From Pseudothioclava sp033100795 (GTDB lineage Bacteria > Pseudomonadota > Alphaproteobacteria > Rhodobacterales > Rhodobacteraceae), in contig NZ_JAWLVI010000001.1 in the NCBI RefSeq assembly GCF_033100795.1, positions 558,001 to 622,000 of the forward strand: 64,000 bases of DNA, written 5' to 3'. Shown in pieces: positions 37,343-44,874 of the stretch; within the stretch, counting starts at the first letter, position 1, and every line of letters starts with the position of its first letter. A model generated the notes under the pieces. The model saw only the letters and a list, made by a program, of their open reading frames with translations. It ran no database searches and was not told the DNA's origin. The position numbers and the translations under genes are program-made.

Positions 37343-37921
37343 ATGGATAGTTTTACCATCATCGACGGCATCGCAGCCGCTGTGATTATTTTTTCGGCCA
37401 TTCTGGCCTATAGCCGTGGCCTCGTGCGCGAGGTTCTTGCGATCATTGGCTGGATCGCGGCGGCAGTCGTTGCCTATAAATTCGCCGAAGTGGCGCGCCC
37501 GCTGATCGCGCAGGTGCCGGTTCTGGACCGGTTTATCGCAGATAGCTGCGAATTGGGCACAATCGCGGGGTTTGCAACCGTGTTCGCGGTGGCGCTGGTG
37601 GTGTTTTCGCTGCTCACGCCCTTGTTCGCCTCGATGGTGCAGCGCTCGGCGCTTGGCGGGCTGGATCAGGGGCTTGGCTTCCTGTTCGGCGCACTGCGGG
37701 GCGCGGTGCTCGTCGCGATCGCCTTTGTCGTCTATAAGGAAATCGGTATCCGCGAAGGCGTGCCGATGGTCGACAATTCGCGCTCGATCCAGGTGTTCAG
37801 CTCGCTCAGCGGCGAGATGAACTCGACCATGCCCGATGACGCGCCGGGCTGGGTTGTGGCGCGCTATGAAGAACTGGTTTCGACCTGCACTGGCCCGCGC
37901 ACGATAAGCGCGCCGCAATAA
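37343..37921 (+). CDS. cvpA: CvpA family inner-membrane protein
   Basis: The 192-residue protein has four transmembrane helices and the CvpA pattern: MDSFTIIDGIAAAVIIFSA, SRGLVREVLAIIGWIAAAVVA, and GGLDQGLGFLFGALRGAVLV in the fourth helix. CvpA was found through colicin V production in E. coli and its molecular function is unclear. It often sits next to purF, as here (101 bases upstream). A C-terminal polar tail of about 55 residues follows. A strong terminator separates it from purF. Confidence 0.92.
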   Translation: MDSFTIIDGIAAAVIIFSAILAYSRGLVREVLAIIGWIAAAVVAYKFAEVARPLIAQVPVLDRFIADSCELGTIAGFATVFAVALVVFSLLTPLFASMVQRSALGGLDQGLGFLFGALRGAVLVAIAFVVYKEIGIREGVPMVDNSRSIQVFSSLSGEMNSTMPDDAPGWVVARYEELVSTCTGPRTISAPQ

Positions 37922-37949
37922 ATCGTGACGATCGGATGACAAATCCGCG

Positions 37950-37982
37950 CGGGAGGGCTTAACAGCCCTCCCGTTTCGCTTT
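37950..37982 (+). terminator. Rho-independent terminator after cvpA
   Basis: CGGGAGGGCT and AGCCCTCCCG make a perfect 10-bp stem with a four-base loop (TAAC), followed by TTTCGCTTT. Confidence 0.85.
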
Positions 37983-38022
37983 AAATGGGCGCCAAAGCCA
38001 CAAGCGACCGGAGTCCGCTGCC

Positions 38023-39498
38023 ATGACCCAACCGGAAAAGACATTCCTCGCGCATCCGTTCGACGATGACAAACTGAAAGAGGAATGCGGCGTCTTCGGC
38101 GTTGTCGGCGTGGCGGATGCCGCGAACTTCGTCGCCCTTGGCCTGCACGCGCTGCAACACCGTGGACAAGAGGCGGGCGGGATCATCACCTACGACCCCG
38201 AGATCGGTTTCAACTCGGCCCACCGTTTCGGCTATGTGCGCGACAATTTCACCAAAGCCTCCGTGATGGAGACCCTGCCCGGCTCGCTTGGCATCGGGCA
38301 TGTGCGCTATTCGACCGCGGGCTCCAAGGCCGCCGCGATCCGCGATGTGCAGCCCTTCTTCGGCGAGTTCTCGATGGGCGGCGCGGCGATTGCGCATAAC
38401 GGCAACCTGACAAACGCCAATGCGCTGCGCCGCGAGCTGATTGAACATGGCGCGATTTTCCAGTCGTCGTCGGATTCGGAATGCATCATTCACCTGATGG
38501 CGCGCTCGATCCAGAAGCACCACGCCGACCGCATCGCAGATGCTCTGCGCCGCGTGGAAGGTGCATTTTCAATCGTTGCGATGACGCGGACCAAGCTGAT
38601 CGGTGTGCGCGACCCGCTGGGTGTGCGCCCGCTGGTTCTGGGGCGTGTGGGCGACAACGGCTATGTGCTCTCTTCCGAGACCTGCGCGCTGGACATCATC
38701 GGCGCCGAGTTCGTGCGCGAGGTTGATCCAGGCGAGATGGTCGTCATTCAGGACGGCAAGATCGAAAGCACCCGCCCCTTCGGCCAGACGAAGCCGCGCT
38801 TTTGTATCTTTGAGCACGTCTATTTCTCGCGTCCCGACAGCTTTATCGACGGGCGCTCGGTCTATGAAACCCGCCTGCAAATCGGTGTGGAACTCGCCCG
38901 CGAAGCCCCCGTTGACGCAGACCTCGTGTGCCCCGTGCCGGATTCGGGCACGCCTGCGGCCATCGGTTTCAGTCAGGCCAGCGGTATTCCCTTTGCGCTT
39001 GGCATCGTGCGCAACCAGTATATGGGCCGCACCTTTATCGAGCCGACCGACCACATCCGCAACATGGGCGTGCGCCTGAAGCTCAACGTCAACAAGACGC
39101 TGATCAAGGGTAAGCGCGTGATCCTCGTGGACGACTCGGTCGTGCGCGGCACCACGTCTCGCAAGATCAAGGAGATGATCCTTGATGCAGGCGCCGCCGA
39201 GGTGCATTTCCGGATCGCCTCCCCGCCGACCGCGTGGCCGTGCTTCTACGGCGTCGATACGCCGGACCGCGAAAAGCTTCTGGCTGCGAAAATGACCGAA
39301 GAGGAAATGCGCCAGTGGATCGGGGTGGACAGCCTTAAATTCATCTCGCTTGACGGGCTTTATCGCGCGACCGGCGCGAAGGACGGGCGCGACAATTCCT
39401 GCCCGCAATACTGTGACGCCTGTTTCTCGGGCGAATATCCGGTGGCACCGGCGGACCAACTGGCCAAGGGCTTCAAAATGGCCAACGCGGCCGAATAA
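38023..39498 (+). CDS. purF: Amidophosphoribosyltransferase
   Basis: PurF makes phosphoribosylamine from PRPP and glutamine, the first step of purine synthesis. The 491-residue protein has a 21-residue leader before C22 (EECGVFGVVG), the N-terminal nucleophile exposed by cleavage in this family. The PRPP loop VILVDDSVVRGTTS is present. Four cysteines typical of the Bacillus-type Fe-S form are visible: FCIFEHVYFSRP, the PCFYG segment, and the pair in CPQYCDACFSGEYP. The enzyme probably carries an oxygen-sensitive 4Fe-4S cluster. Confidence 0.96.
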   Translation: MTQPEKTFLAHPFDDDKLKEECGVFGVVGVADAANFVALGLHALQHRGQEAGGIITYDPEIGFNSAHRFGYVRDNFTKASVMETLPGSLGIGHVRYSTAGSKAAAIRDVQPFFGEFSMGGAAIAHNGNLTNANALRRELIEHGAIFQSSSDSECIIHLMARSIQKHHADRIADALRRVEGAFSIVAMTRTKLIGVRDPLGVRPLVLGRVGDNGYVLSSETCALDIIGAEFVREVDPGEMVVIQDGKIESTRPFGQTKPRFCIFEHVYFSRPDSFIDGRSVYETRLQIGVELAREAPVDADLVCPVPDSGTPAAIGFSQASGIPFALGIVRNQYMGRTFIEPTDHIRNMGVRLKLNVNKTLIKGKRVILVDDSVVRGTTSRKIKEMILDAGAAEVHFRIASPPTAWPCFYGVDTPDREKLLAAKMTEEEMRQWIGVDSLKFISLDGLYRATGAKDGRDNSCPQYCDACFSGEYPVAPADQLAKGFKMANAAE

Positions 39499-39512
39499 CC
39501 CGCGACAACCCC

Positions 39513-39543
39513 AAAAGCGCGCCGGATCTGGCGCGCTTTATTG
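39513..39543. terminator. Terminator between purF and the convergent MliC-like gene
   Basis: AAGCGCGCC and GGCGCGCTT form a 9-bp stem with a six-base loop, flanked by AAA and TTA. It can act for purF on the plus strand, and it overlaps the stop codon of the minus-strand gene at 39538. Confidence 0.7.
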
Positions 39544-39867
39544 TTCCCGGGCTTCGCACGCGCTCAGAAGTGGCCTCTCGACCGCCACCCCGTCGCGCCA
39601 AAACAGCGTCGCGGCATCCCCTTTGGTTATCCAGAAATAGCCCGTGCCGGTCTCGCCGCCCTCGGCGTAAAACGCGCCCGACCCCGAGCGGACCTGTTCG
39701 AGCAACACCTGACGCCCCTCGATCTGGGCGATGGCAAATCCTGCGCCCGCATCGTCGAAATAAGTCAGAGGGATTTCAACACCGCGCTCACACGCATAGA
39801 TCGTCTGAACAGGTCCCGCCTCGACGGCAGCACCCATCAAAACACATGCGAGCGCGAGCAACCTCAC
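39538..39867 (-). CDS. MliC/PliC-like lysozyme inhibitor
   Basis: The 109-residue protein has a signal peptide (MRLLALACVLMGAAVEAGP) and one MliC-type domain: YACERGVEIPLTYF, then GSGAFYAEGG and FWITKGDAATLFW, matching the Y-C-G, SASGARY-like and WxxKGxxAxL blocks. Such periplasmic proteins inhibit c-type lysozymes. The signal peptide has a cysteine at position 8 within the hydrophobic core, not a clear lipobox, so it is probably soluble. It begins four bases before the zapA stop. Confidence 0.8.
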   Translation of the reverse strand: MRLLALACVLMGAAVEAGPVQTIYACERGVEIPLTYFDDAGAGFAIAQIEGRQVLLEQVRSGSGAFYAEGGETGTGYFWITKGDAATLFWRDGVAVERPLLSACEAREQ

Positions 39868-40241
39868 GCGCTTTCTTCAACCTTATCGGCAAGGCTCTCG
39901 GCGCGGGCCGCCAGCTCGGCCAGCGTTTCCGTCACCTCGTTCGGCACGACGGGAACCTCAAGGCGCGGCGCATTCTCGCGCGCATCGCGCAGCGCGGCCT
40001 CAAGTTCGGCGATCCGCGCATTGGCGACACGGATCTGATCCTCGACGCCCGCGGTTTTATCAGCCAACATCAGCCCCGCCATCAGCAGCATCTTGGACTC
40101 GGGCAGACGTCCGGCCTGCTGCACCAGTGGGCCAGCCTCGGCATCCAGCATCGCGGCGGCCGTATGAAGGAAATGCTCCTCGCCCGACTGACACGAGACC
40201 TGAAAGCCGCGCCCGCCAATCATGATCGTAATATCAGGCAT
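39864..40241 (-). CDS. zapA: Cell division protein ZapA
   Basis: ZapA stabilises FtsZ filaments at midcell. The 125-residue protein begins MPDITIMIGGRGFQVSCQSGE, the ZapA globular head, with the LLLMAGLMLADK helix and a long C-terminal coiled coil. The ATG at 40241 is chosen because it opens the family sequence; the frame extends 38 codons upstream inside the preceding gene without similarity. It overlaps that gene by eight bases and the following MliC-like gene by four. Confidence 0.9.
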   Translation of the reverse strand: MPDITIMIGGRGFQVSCQSGEEHFLHTAAAMLDAEAGPLVQQAGRLPESKMLLMAGLMLADKTAGVEDQIRVANARIAELEAALRDARENAPRLEVPVVPNEVTETLAELAARAESLADKVEESA

Positions 40242-40785
40242 CGGAGGTCTCCTCATTGGCGCGGGTTTCGGCGGCGGCAAGCACGGGTTCAAGCGCGGCA
40301 AGAATGTCCTGCACCTCGGCCTCTTCGGCGGTGCGCGCGGCGCGCAGGGCTTCAAGCTCGGCCTGCATCACGCGGTTGACCAGCGCGCCCGCCCCTTCGG
40401 AGCCAGCCGCGACCAGCGTTTCATTCGCCGCGATCAGATCGGCATTGGCGCGTTTGAGGCGCGCATTTTCGGCCTGCGCGGCATCCAGAGCGCGCGTGGC
40501 CGAGCCGAGTTTTTTCTCTAGCGCGGACAGCGTGGTTTCCTGCTTTTCACGGATCGCGCGGACGCGCTCGGAAAGCTGCGCATTTGCCGCGCGCTCCGCC
40601 TCGAGCGCGTCTTTCAGCTCGGCCAGCTCTGCACGATCAGCGGCAGAAACGGTCTCTGGCGGCGTCGGTTCCTGCACCGGCGCGGCCCCTTCGGGCACAG
40701 GCGCGGCTCGCAACCGCTCCACCCCTTTTTCGATCCGCTCCAGTGCGAAACTGATCCGGCGCTCCAGCTCGGAAATATCACCCAT
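40234..40785 (-). CDS. Coiled-coil protein upstream of zapA
   Basis: The 183-residue protein is almost entirely alpha-helical coiled coil (heptads of alanine, leucine and glutamate from about residue 50 to 170), with a proline/alanine-rich linker near residues 28-45 (PVPEGAAPVQEPTPP) and no membrane segment. I do not recognise a named family. Its overlap with zapA suggests a structural role in cell division, but that is inference from position. Confidence 0.75.
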   Translation of the reverse strand: MGDISELERRISFALERIEKGVERLRAAPVPEGAAPVQEPTPPETVSAADRAELAELKDALEAERAANAQLSERVRAIREKQETTLSALEKKLGSATRALDAAQAENARLKRANADLIAANETLVAAGSEGAGALVNRVMQAELEALRAARTAEEAEVQDILAALEPVLAAAETRANEETSDA

Positions 40786-41011
40786 ACGCTCGCCCTCGGT
40801 TTGCCTTTGTCATTATCGCTTTTGGCCCCCTTTGCGGCAAATCCGCACGAATCGCGTGCGAAACGGCCTGCTGGGGGCAAGTTTAACCAAAACAAAGCGC
40901 CCTAGCCCACCCTTTTGCATCAAAGGTTTGGTGCATCCGCTTGATCTTGGGCGAGAGCCTGCTATCAGAGCGCAACGTTATCGCCAACAGCCCGAACCGA
41001 GAGGACTGCAG

Positions 41012-43030
41012 ATGGACATCGCCGCGCTGCGTGAAAAGAACCCCGAACACTGGAAACTCGCCTCTGCGATCCGCGCGCTTGCGATGGATGCGGTTCAGGC
41101 CGCGAACTCGGGCCACCCCGGTATGCCGATGGGCATGGCCGATGTGGCCACGGTTCTGTTCCAGAACCACCTCAAGTTCGATGCGAAAGCGCCGAAATGG
41201 GCTGACCGCGACCGTTTCGTGCTGTCGGCTGGTCACGGCTCGATGCTGATCTACGCGCTGCTTTACCTTTGCGGCGACGAGCAGGTCACGCTCGAGCAGA
41301 TCAAGAACTTCCGCCAGATGGGCGCCCTGACCGCTGGCCACCCCGAGAACTTCCTGCTGGATGCTGTTGAAACCACCACCGGCCCGCTGGGTCAGGGTAT
41401 CTCGACCGCGGTCGGCATGGCCATCGCCGAGGCACATCTGCAAGCCAAGTTCGGCAAAAAGATCGTCGATCACCGCACCTGGGTTATCGCTGGCGACGGC
41501 TGCCTGATGGAAGGCATCAGCCAAGAGGCCATCGGCCTTGCCGGTATGCAGGAACTCAACAACCTGATCGTGCTGTGGGACAACAACGACATCACCATCG
41601 ACGGCCGCGTTTCGATGTCGGACAAGACTGACCAGCGCAAGCGTTTCGAGGCGTCGGGCTGGACCGTGTTCTCGTGCGACGGCCATGACGCTGCCGATAT
41701 CGACCGCGCGCTGAGCGCCGCCAAAAACGCCAAAGGGCCGGTTCTGGTCGATTGCAAAACCATCATCGGTTTCGGTTCGCCCAACAAGGCCGACAGCTAC
41801 TCGGCCCACGGCGCACCGCTTGGCGACGCGGAAATCGCCGCGACCAAGGAAATCTACGGCTGGAGCCACGGCGCGTTTGACATCCCCGCCGACATCAAGG
41901 CTGCATGGGAAGCCATCGGCACCCGTGGCAGCGCCGAGCGCGCCGCATGGGAAGACCGCTTCGCCAAACTGTCCGAAACCAAGCAGGCCGAATTCACCCG
42001 CCAGATGACCCTTGGCGTGTCGAAGAAATTTGCGGGCGCTATCCGCAAGTTCAAGAAAGAGCAATCGGAAGCCGCCCCCAAGGTCGCAACCCGCAAGGCA
42101 TCCGAAATGGTGCTGGCCGCGATCAACCCGGTGATCCCGGAAACGATGGGCGGCTCGGCTGACCTGACCGGCTCGAACCTGACGAAATCGGGCGATATGA
42201 CCGTATTCAACCCGCAAAACCGTGGTGGTCGCTACATGCACTACGGCATCCGCGAGCATGCGATGGCGGCAGCGATGAACGGCATGGCGCTGCATGGCGG
42301 GTTGCGTCCCTATGGCGGCACGTTCTTCTGCTTTACCGATTACGCCCGTGGCGCGATGCGCTTGTCGGCACTGATGCGGGTTCCGGCAGTTTATGTCATG
42401 ACGCACGACTCGATCGGCCTTGGCGAAGACGGCCCGACCCACCAGCCGGTCGAGCATCTGGCGATCTGCCGCGCGACGCCGAACACGCTGACCTTCCGTC
42501 CGGCCGACGTGATCGAAACGGCTGAAGCCTGGGAAATCGCCCTGACGCAAGAGGGTACGCCCTCGGTGCTGGCGCTCTCGCGTCAGAACCTGCCGACGCT
42601 GCGCAAAGAGCATAAGTCGCAGAACCTGACCGCTCGCGGCGCCTATGTCATCGAAGAGGCCGCCGGCAAGCGTCAGGCGATCATCATGGCAACCGGTTCC
42701 GAGGTCGAAATCGCGATGAAGGCCCGCGACATCCTGCAAGCCGAAGCCATCGGCACGCGTGTTGTCTCGATGCCCTGCATGGAGCTGTTCGCGCAGCAGG
42801 ACGAGGCTTACCGCCGCCGCATCCTGCCGCCGGGCGCTGTGCGCGTGGCCGTCGAGGCCGCGATCCAGCAGCCGTGGGATCGCTGGCTTCTGGGCGAGCG
42901 AGGCCGCGAGTCGAAGGCCGGTTTCGTTGGGATGAACCGTTTCGGTGCCTCGGCTCCGGCGGATCAGCTTTACGCGAAATTCGGCATCACGCCCGAAGGC
43001 GTCGCTGCCAAAGTCAAATCGCTGCTGTGA
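41012..43030 (+). CDS. tkt: Transketolase
   Basis: Transketolase moves two-carbon units in the pentose-phosphate and Calvin cycles using thiamine diphosphate. The 672-residue protein has the TPP/Mg motif GDGCLMEGISQEA with NN, the N-terminal NSGHPGMPMGMA, the DSIGLGEDGPTHQPVEHL catalytic loop and the C-terminal domain (ATGSEVEIAMKARDIL). The ATG at 41012 matches the family start and has a GAGAGGA ribosome site; the long open frame upstream is not coding. Whether this copy serves carbon fixation cannot be told here. Confidence 0.97.
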   Translation: MDIAALREKNPEHWKLASAIRALAMDAVQAANSGHPGMPMGMADVATVLFQNHLKFDAKAPKWADRDRFVLSAGHGSMLIYALLYLCGDEQVTLEQIKNFRQMGALTAGHPENFLLDAVETTTGPLGQGISTAVGMAIAEAHLQAKFGKKIVDHRTWVIAGDGCLMEGISQEAIGLAGMQELNNLIVLWDNNDITIDGRVSMSDKTDQRKRFEASGWTVFSCDGHDAADIDRALSAAKNAKGPVLVDCKTIIGFGSPNKADSYSAHGAPLGDAEIAATKEIYGWSHGAFDIPADIKAAWEAIGTRGSAERAAWEDRFAKLSETKQAEFTRQMTLGVSKKFAGAIRKFKKEQSEAAPKVATRKASEMVLAAINPVIPETMGGSADLTGSNLTKSGDMTVFNPQNRGGRYMHYGIREHAMAAAMNGMALHGGLRPYGGTFFCFTDYARGAMRLSALMRVPAVYVMTHDSIGLGEDGPTHQPVEHLAICRATPNTLTFRPADVIETAEAWEIALTQEGTPSVLALSRQNLPTLRKEHKSQNLTARGAYVIEEAAGKRQAIIMATGSEVEIAMKARDILQAEAIGTRVVSMPCMELFAQQDEAYRRRILPPGAVRVAVEAAIQQPWDRWLLGERGRESKAGFVGMNRFGASAPADQLYAKFGITPEGVAAKVKSLL

Positions 43031-43068
43031 GCGCGAAAGACACCGATCTGAACCAAGGGGGGGCCGGC

Positions 43069-43941
43069 ATGGCCCCCCTTTCTCGTTCCGGTTTCGGGGC
43101 GGGGATCGCCTATCTTCTGGCCGCGCTCGTGCTGTTTACGCTGATGGATGCGGTGGCAAAAGGACTGTCGGCGCAATATCACGTCGCGCAGATCGTCTGG
43201 TCGCGCTTTATCGTGAATGCTCTGCTTCTGGCGCTGGTCTATCGCGCCCGCGTGCCGCGCCTTCTGCGCACGCGCCGCCTTGGGGTGCAGGTCTTGCGCG
43301 CTTTGACACAGGTGGTCACGGGCGGGCTGTATTTCGTGGCGCTGAGCAAAATCGGCATGGCCGAGGCGGCCGCACTGTTCGACATCAACCCGATCCTGAT
43401 TACCCTAGGTGCTGCGCTGTTTCTGGGCGAGCGTCTGGGGCCGCACCGGATCGGCGGCATTGTCGTGGCCTTCGTCGGCGCGCTGATCGTGCTGCGTCCG
43501 GGGGTTTCGGCGTTTGATCCGGCGGGGCTGTTTGCGATTGCGGGGGCGACGACCTACGCGGCGGGGGCACTCCTGACCCGCTCGGTCCGGGACGAGCCTT
43601 TTGCGACCTCGCTTCTGTGGTCGGGCGTGGTGGGACTGGCGCTGAGTTCAGCGCTTCTGCCGCTTGTCTGGGTGCCGCTACGGGCCGAAGACCTGTGGCA
43701 AATCATCCTGTTAGGCGCGCTTGGGGCGCTTGGCCAAGCCGCTCTTATCAAAGCCTTTTCCCTCGCAGAAGCAGGGCTACTGGCCCCCTTCGGCTATCTG
43801 GGGCTTATCTTTTCGGGGCTTTGGGGCGTGCTGTTCTTCGGTCAATTGCCGGACCTCTGGACCATTGTTGGCGCGGCGGTCATCACGGGCGCGGGGATCT
43901 ACGTCTGGTGGCGCGAAAGGATCGCGGCTGGCCGCGACTAG
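43069..43941 (+). CDS. DMT family transporter (EamA domains)
   Basis: The 290-residue protein has about ten hydrophobic helices in two EamA repeats; the first starts AYLLAALVLFTLMDAVAKGL, and ALFDINPILITLGAALFLGERL is the conserved end of repeat one. These are metabolite or drug exporters of unknown substrate. The ATG at 43069 follows a GGGGGG site. A GTG at 43027 overlapping the tkt stop would add 14 residues and is an alternative start. The end overlaps the convergent DUF1223 gene by four bases. Confidence 0.85.
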   Translation: MAPLSRSGFGAGIAYLLAALVLFTLMDAVAKGLSAQYHVAQIVWSRFIVNALLLALVYRARVPRLLRTRRLGVQVLRALTQVVTGGLYFVALSKIGMAEAAALFDINPILITLGAALFLGERLGPHRIGGIVVAFVGALIVLRPGVSAFDPAGLFAIAGATTYAAGALLTRSVRDEPFATSLLWSGVVGLALSSALLPLVWVPLRAEDLWQIILLGALGALGQAALIKAFSLAEAGLLAPFGYLGLIFSGLWGVLFFGQLPDLWTIVGAAVITGAGIYVWWRERIAAGRD

Positions 43942-44702
43942 CGGCTTAACCGCGCGGAGGCCAGAATTTGCCCCGGCAGCGGCGCCTTGCCGCCAGGCAG
44001 CGCCTCTTGCACGATCACAACCGCAGGCTCCTCGCCCTCGATCCTGACCGAAAGGCGGGTAGGTTTCTGCCCGTCCCATTGCGCGACCGCGTGCCACTGG
44101 GTCACGACATTGGCGTAATCCATCTCAAGCCCTGCGTTCTCGCCGCGCAGGATTTTAACCCGCGCCTCGGGGGCATAGCGGACGACCTGCACGACATTGG
44201 GCGCCTCTGTCGGCGCAACCGGCCAGATGTCGACCTTATACTCGCCCGCCTCGCCCGAGACCGAGATCCCCACGCGCGGCGCCTCTGCCTTGGCCTGACG
44301 GATCAGCGCCTCAAGGCTTTGCGCCTCGGGGCCGACCAGCGCGTCCTGGCCCTTTACGATCATCTGCGGCGTATAGATGGTTCGAGACCCCGCCGCACGC
44401 GCATAGGCCTTTTGCCGCGCAGTAAAGGCGGGCTGCGCGAACGGGTCTTCCCAGCCCAGATAATCCCAGTAATCCACATGCAACGCCAACGCGATAATAT
44501 CATCGCGCGGGGCAATCGCCGCCAAAAGCTCATCCGCGGGCGGACAGGCCGAACAGCCCTGCGAGGTGAACAGCTCGATCACAACAGGGCTGGCCACCGC
44601 CTCGGCCGAAACCGGCGCGCTATCTTGCGCGAATGTCGCCGCCCCGAAACCGGCAACGGCAAGAACAAGGCTGGCAGCAAGGGGTAAGCGCGTCGGGGTC
44701 AT
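43938..44702 (-). CDS. DUF1223 secreted thioredoxin-like protein
   Basis: The 254-residue protein has a signal peptide (about residues 1-25, AGFGAATFAQD) and a DUF1223 domain. A thioredoxin-like motif CSACPP follows VVIELFTSQG, and HVDYWDYLGWEDPFA is characteristic of the family. The biochemical role is unproven; the cysteines suggest a periplasmic redox protein. It lies convergent with the DMT exporter and tandem with the downstream end of acnB. Confidence 0.88.
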   Translation of the reverse strand: MTPTRLPLAASLVLAVAGFGAATFAQDSAPVSAEAVASPVVIELFTSQGCSACPPADELLAAIAPRDDIIALALHVDYWDYLGWEDPFAQPAFTARQKAYARAAGSRTIYTPQMIVKGQDALVGPEAQSLEALIRQAKAEAPRVGISVSGEAGEYKVDIWPVAPTEAPNVVQVVRYAPEARVKILRGENAGLEMDYANVVTQWHAVAQWDGQKPTRLSVRIEGEEPAVVIVQEALPGGKAPLPGQILASARLSR

Positions 44703-44816
44703 CGTATCCTGTCCGGTGGTCCTGCCCTTACTCCTATGCCGCTACGGCAGGGTTTGCCAATCAAGGTTTTGCGAGAAAACGACATAAACCGCGTTTGACC
44801 GCGCCGGAATAGCAAA

Positions 44817-44847
44817 GGGGCGGCGCAAAACTGCGCCGCCCCGATTT
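44817..44847. terminator. Strong hairpin between DUF1223 and acnB
   Basis: GGGGCGGCGCA and TGCGCCGCCCC form a perfect 11-bp stem with a four-base loop. On the plus strand it is followed by GATTTT, on the minus strand by TTTGCT. It lies 28 bases beyond the acnB stop and probably ends the acnB transcript. Confidence 0.75.
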
Positions 44848-44874
44848 TAATCACCTTGTTAAGGGCGACTACCC

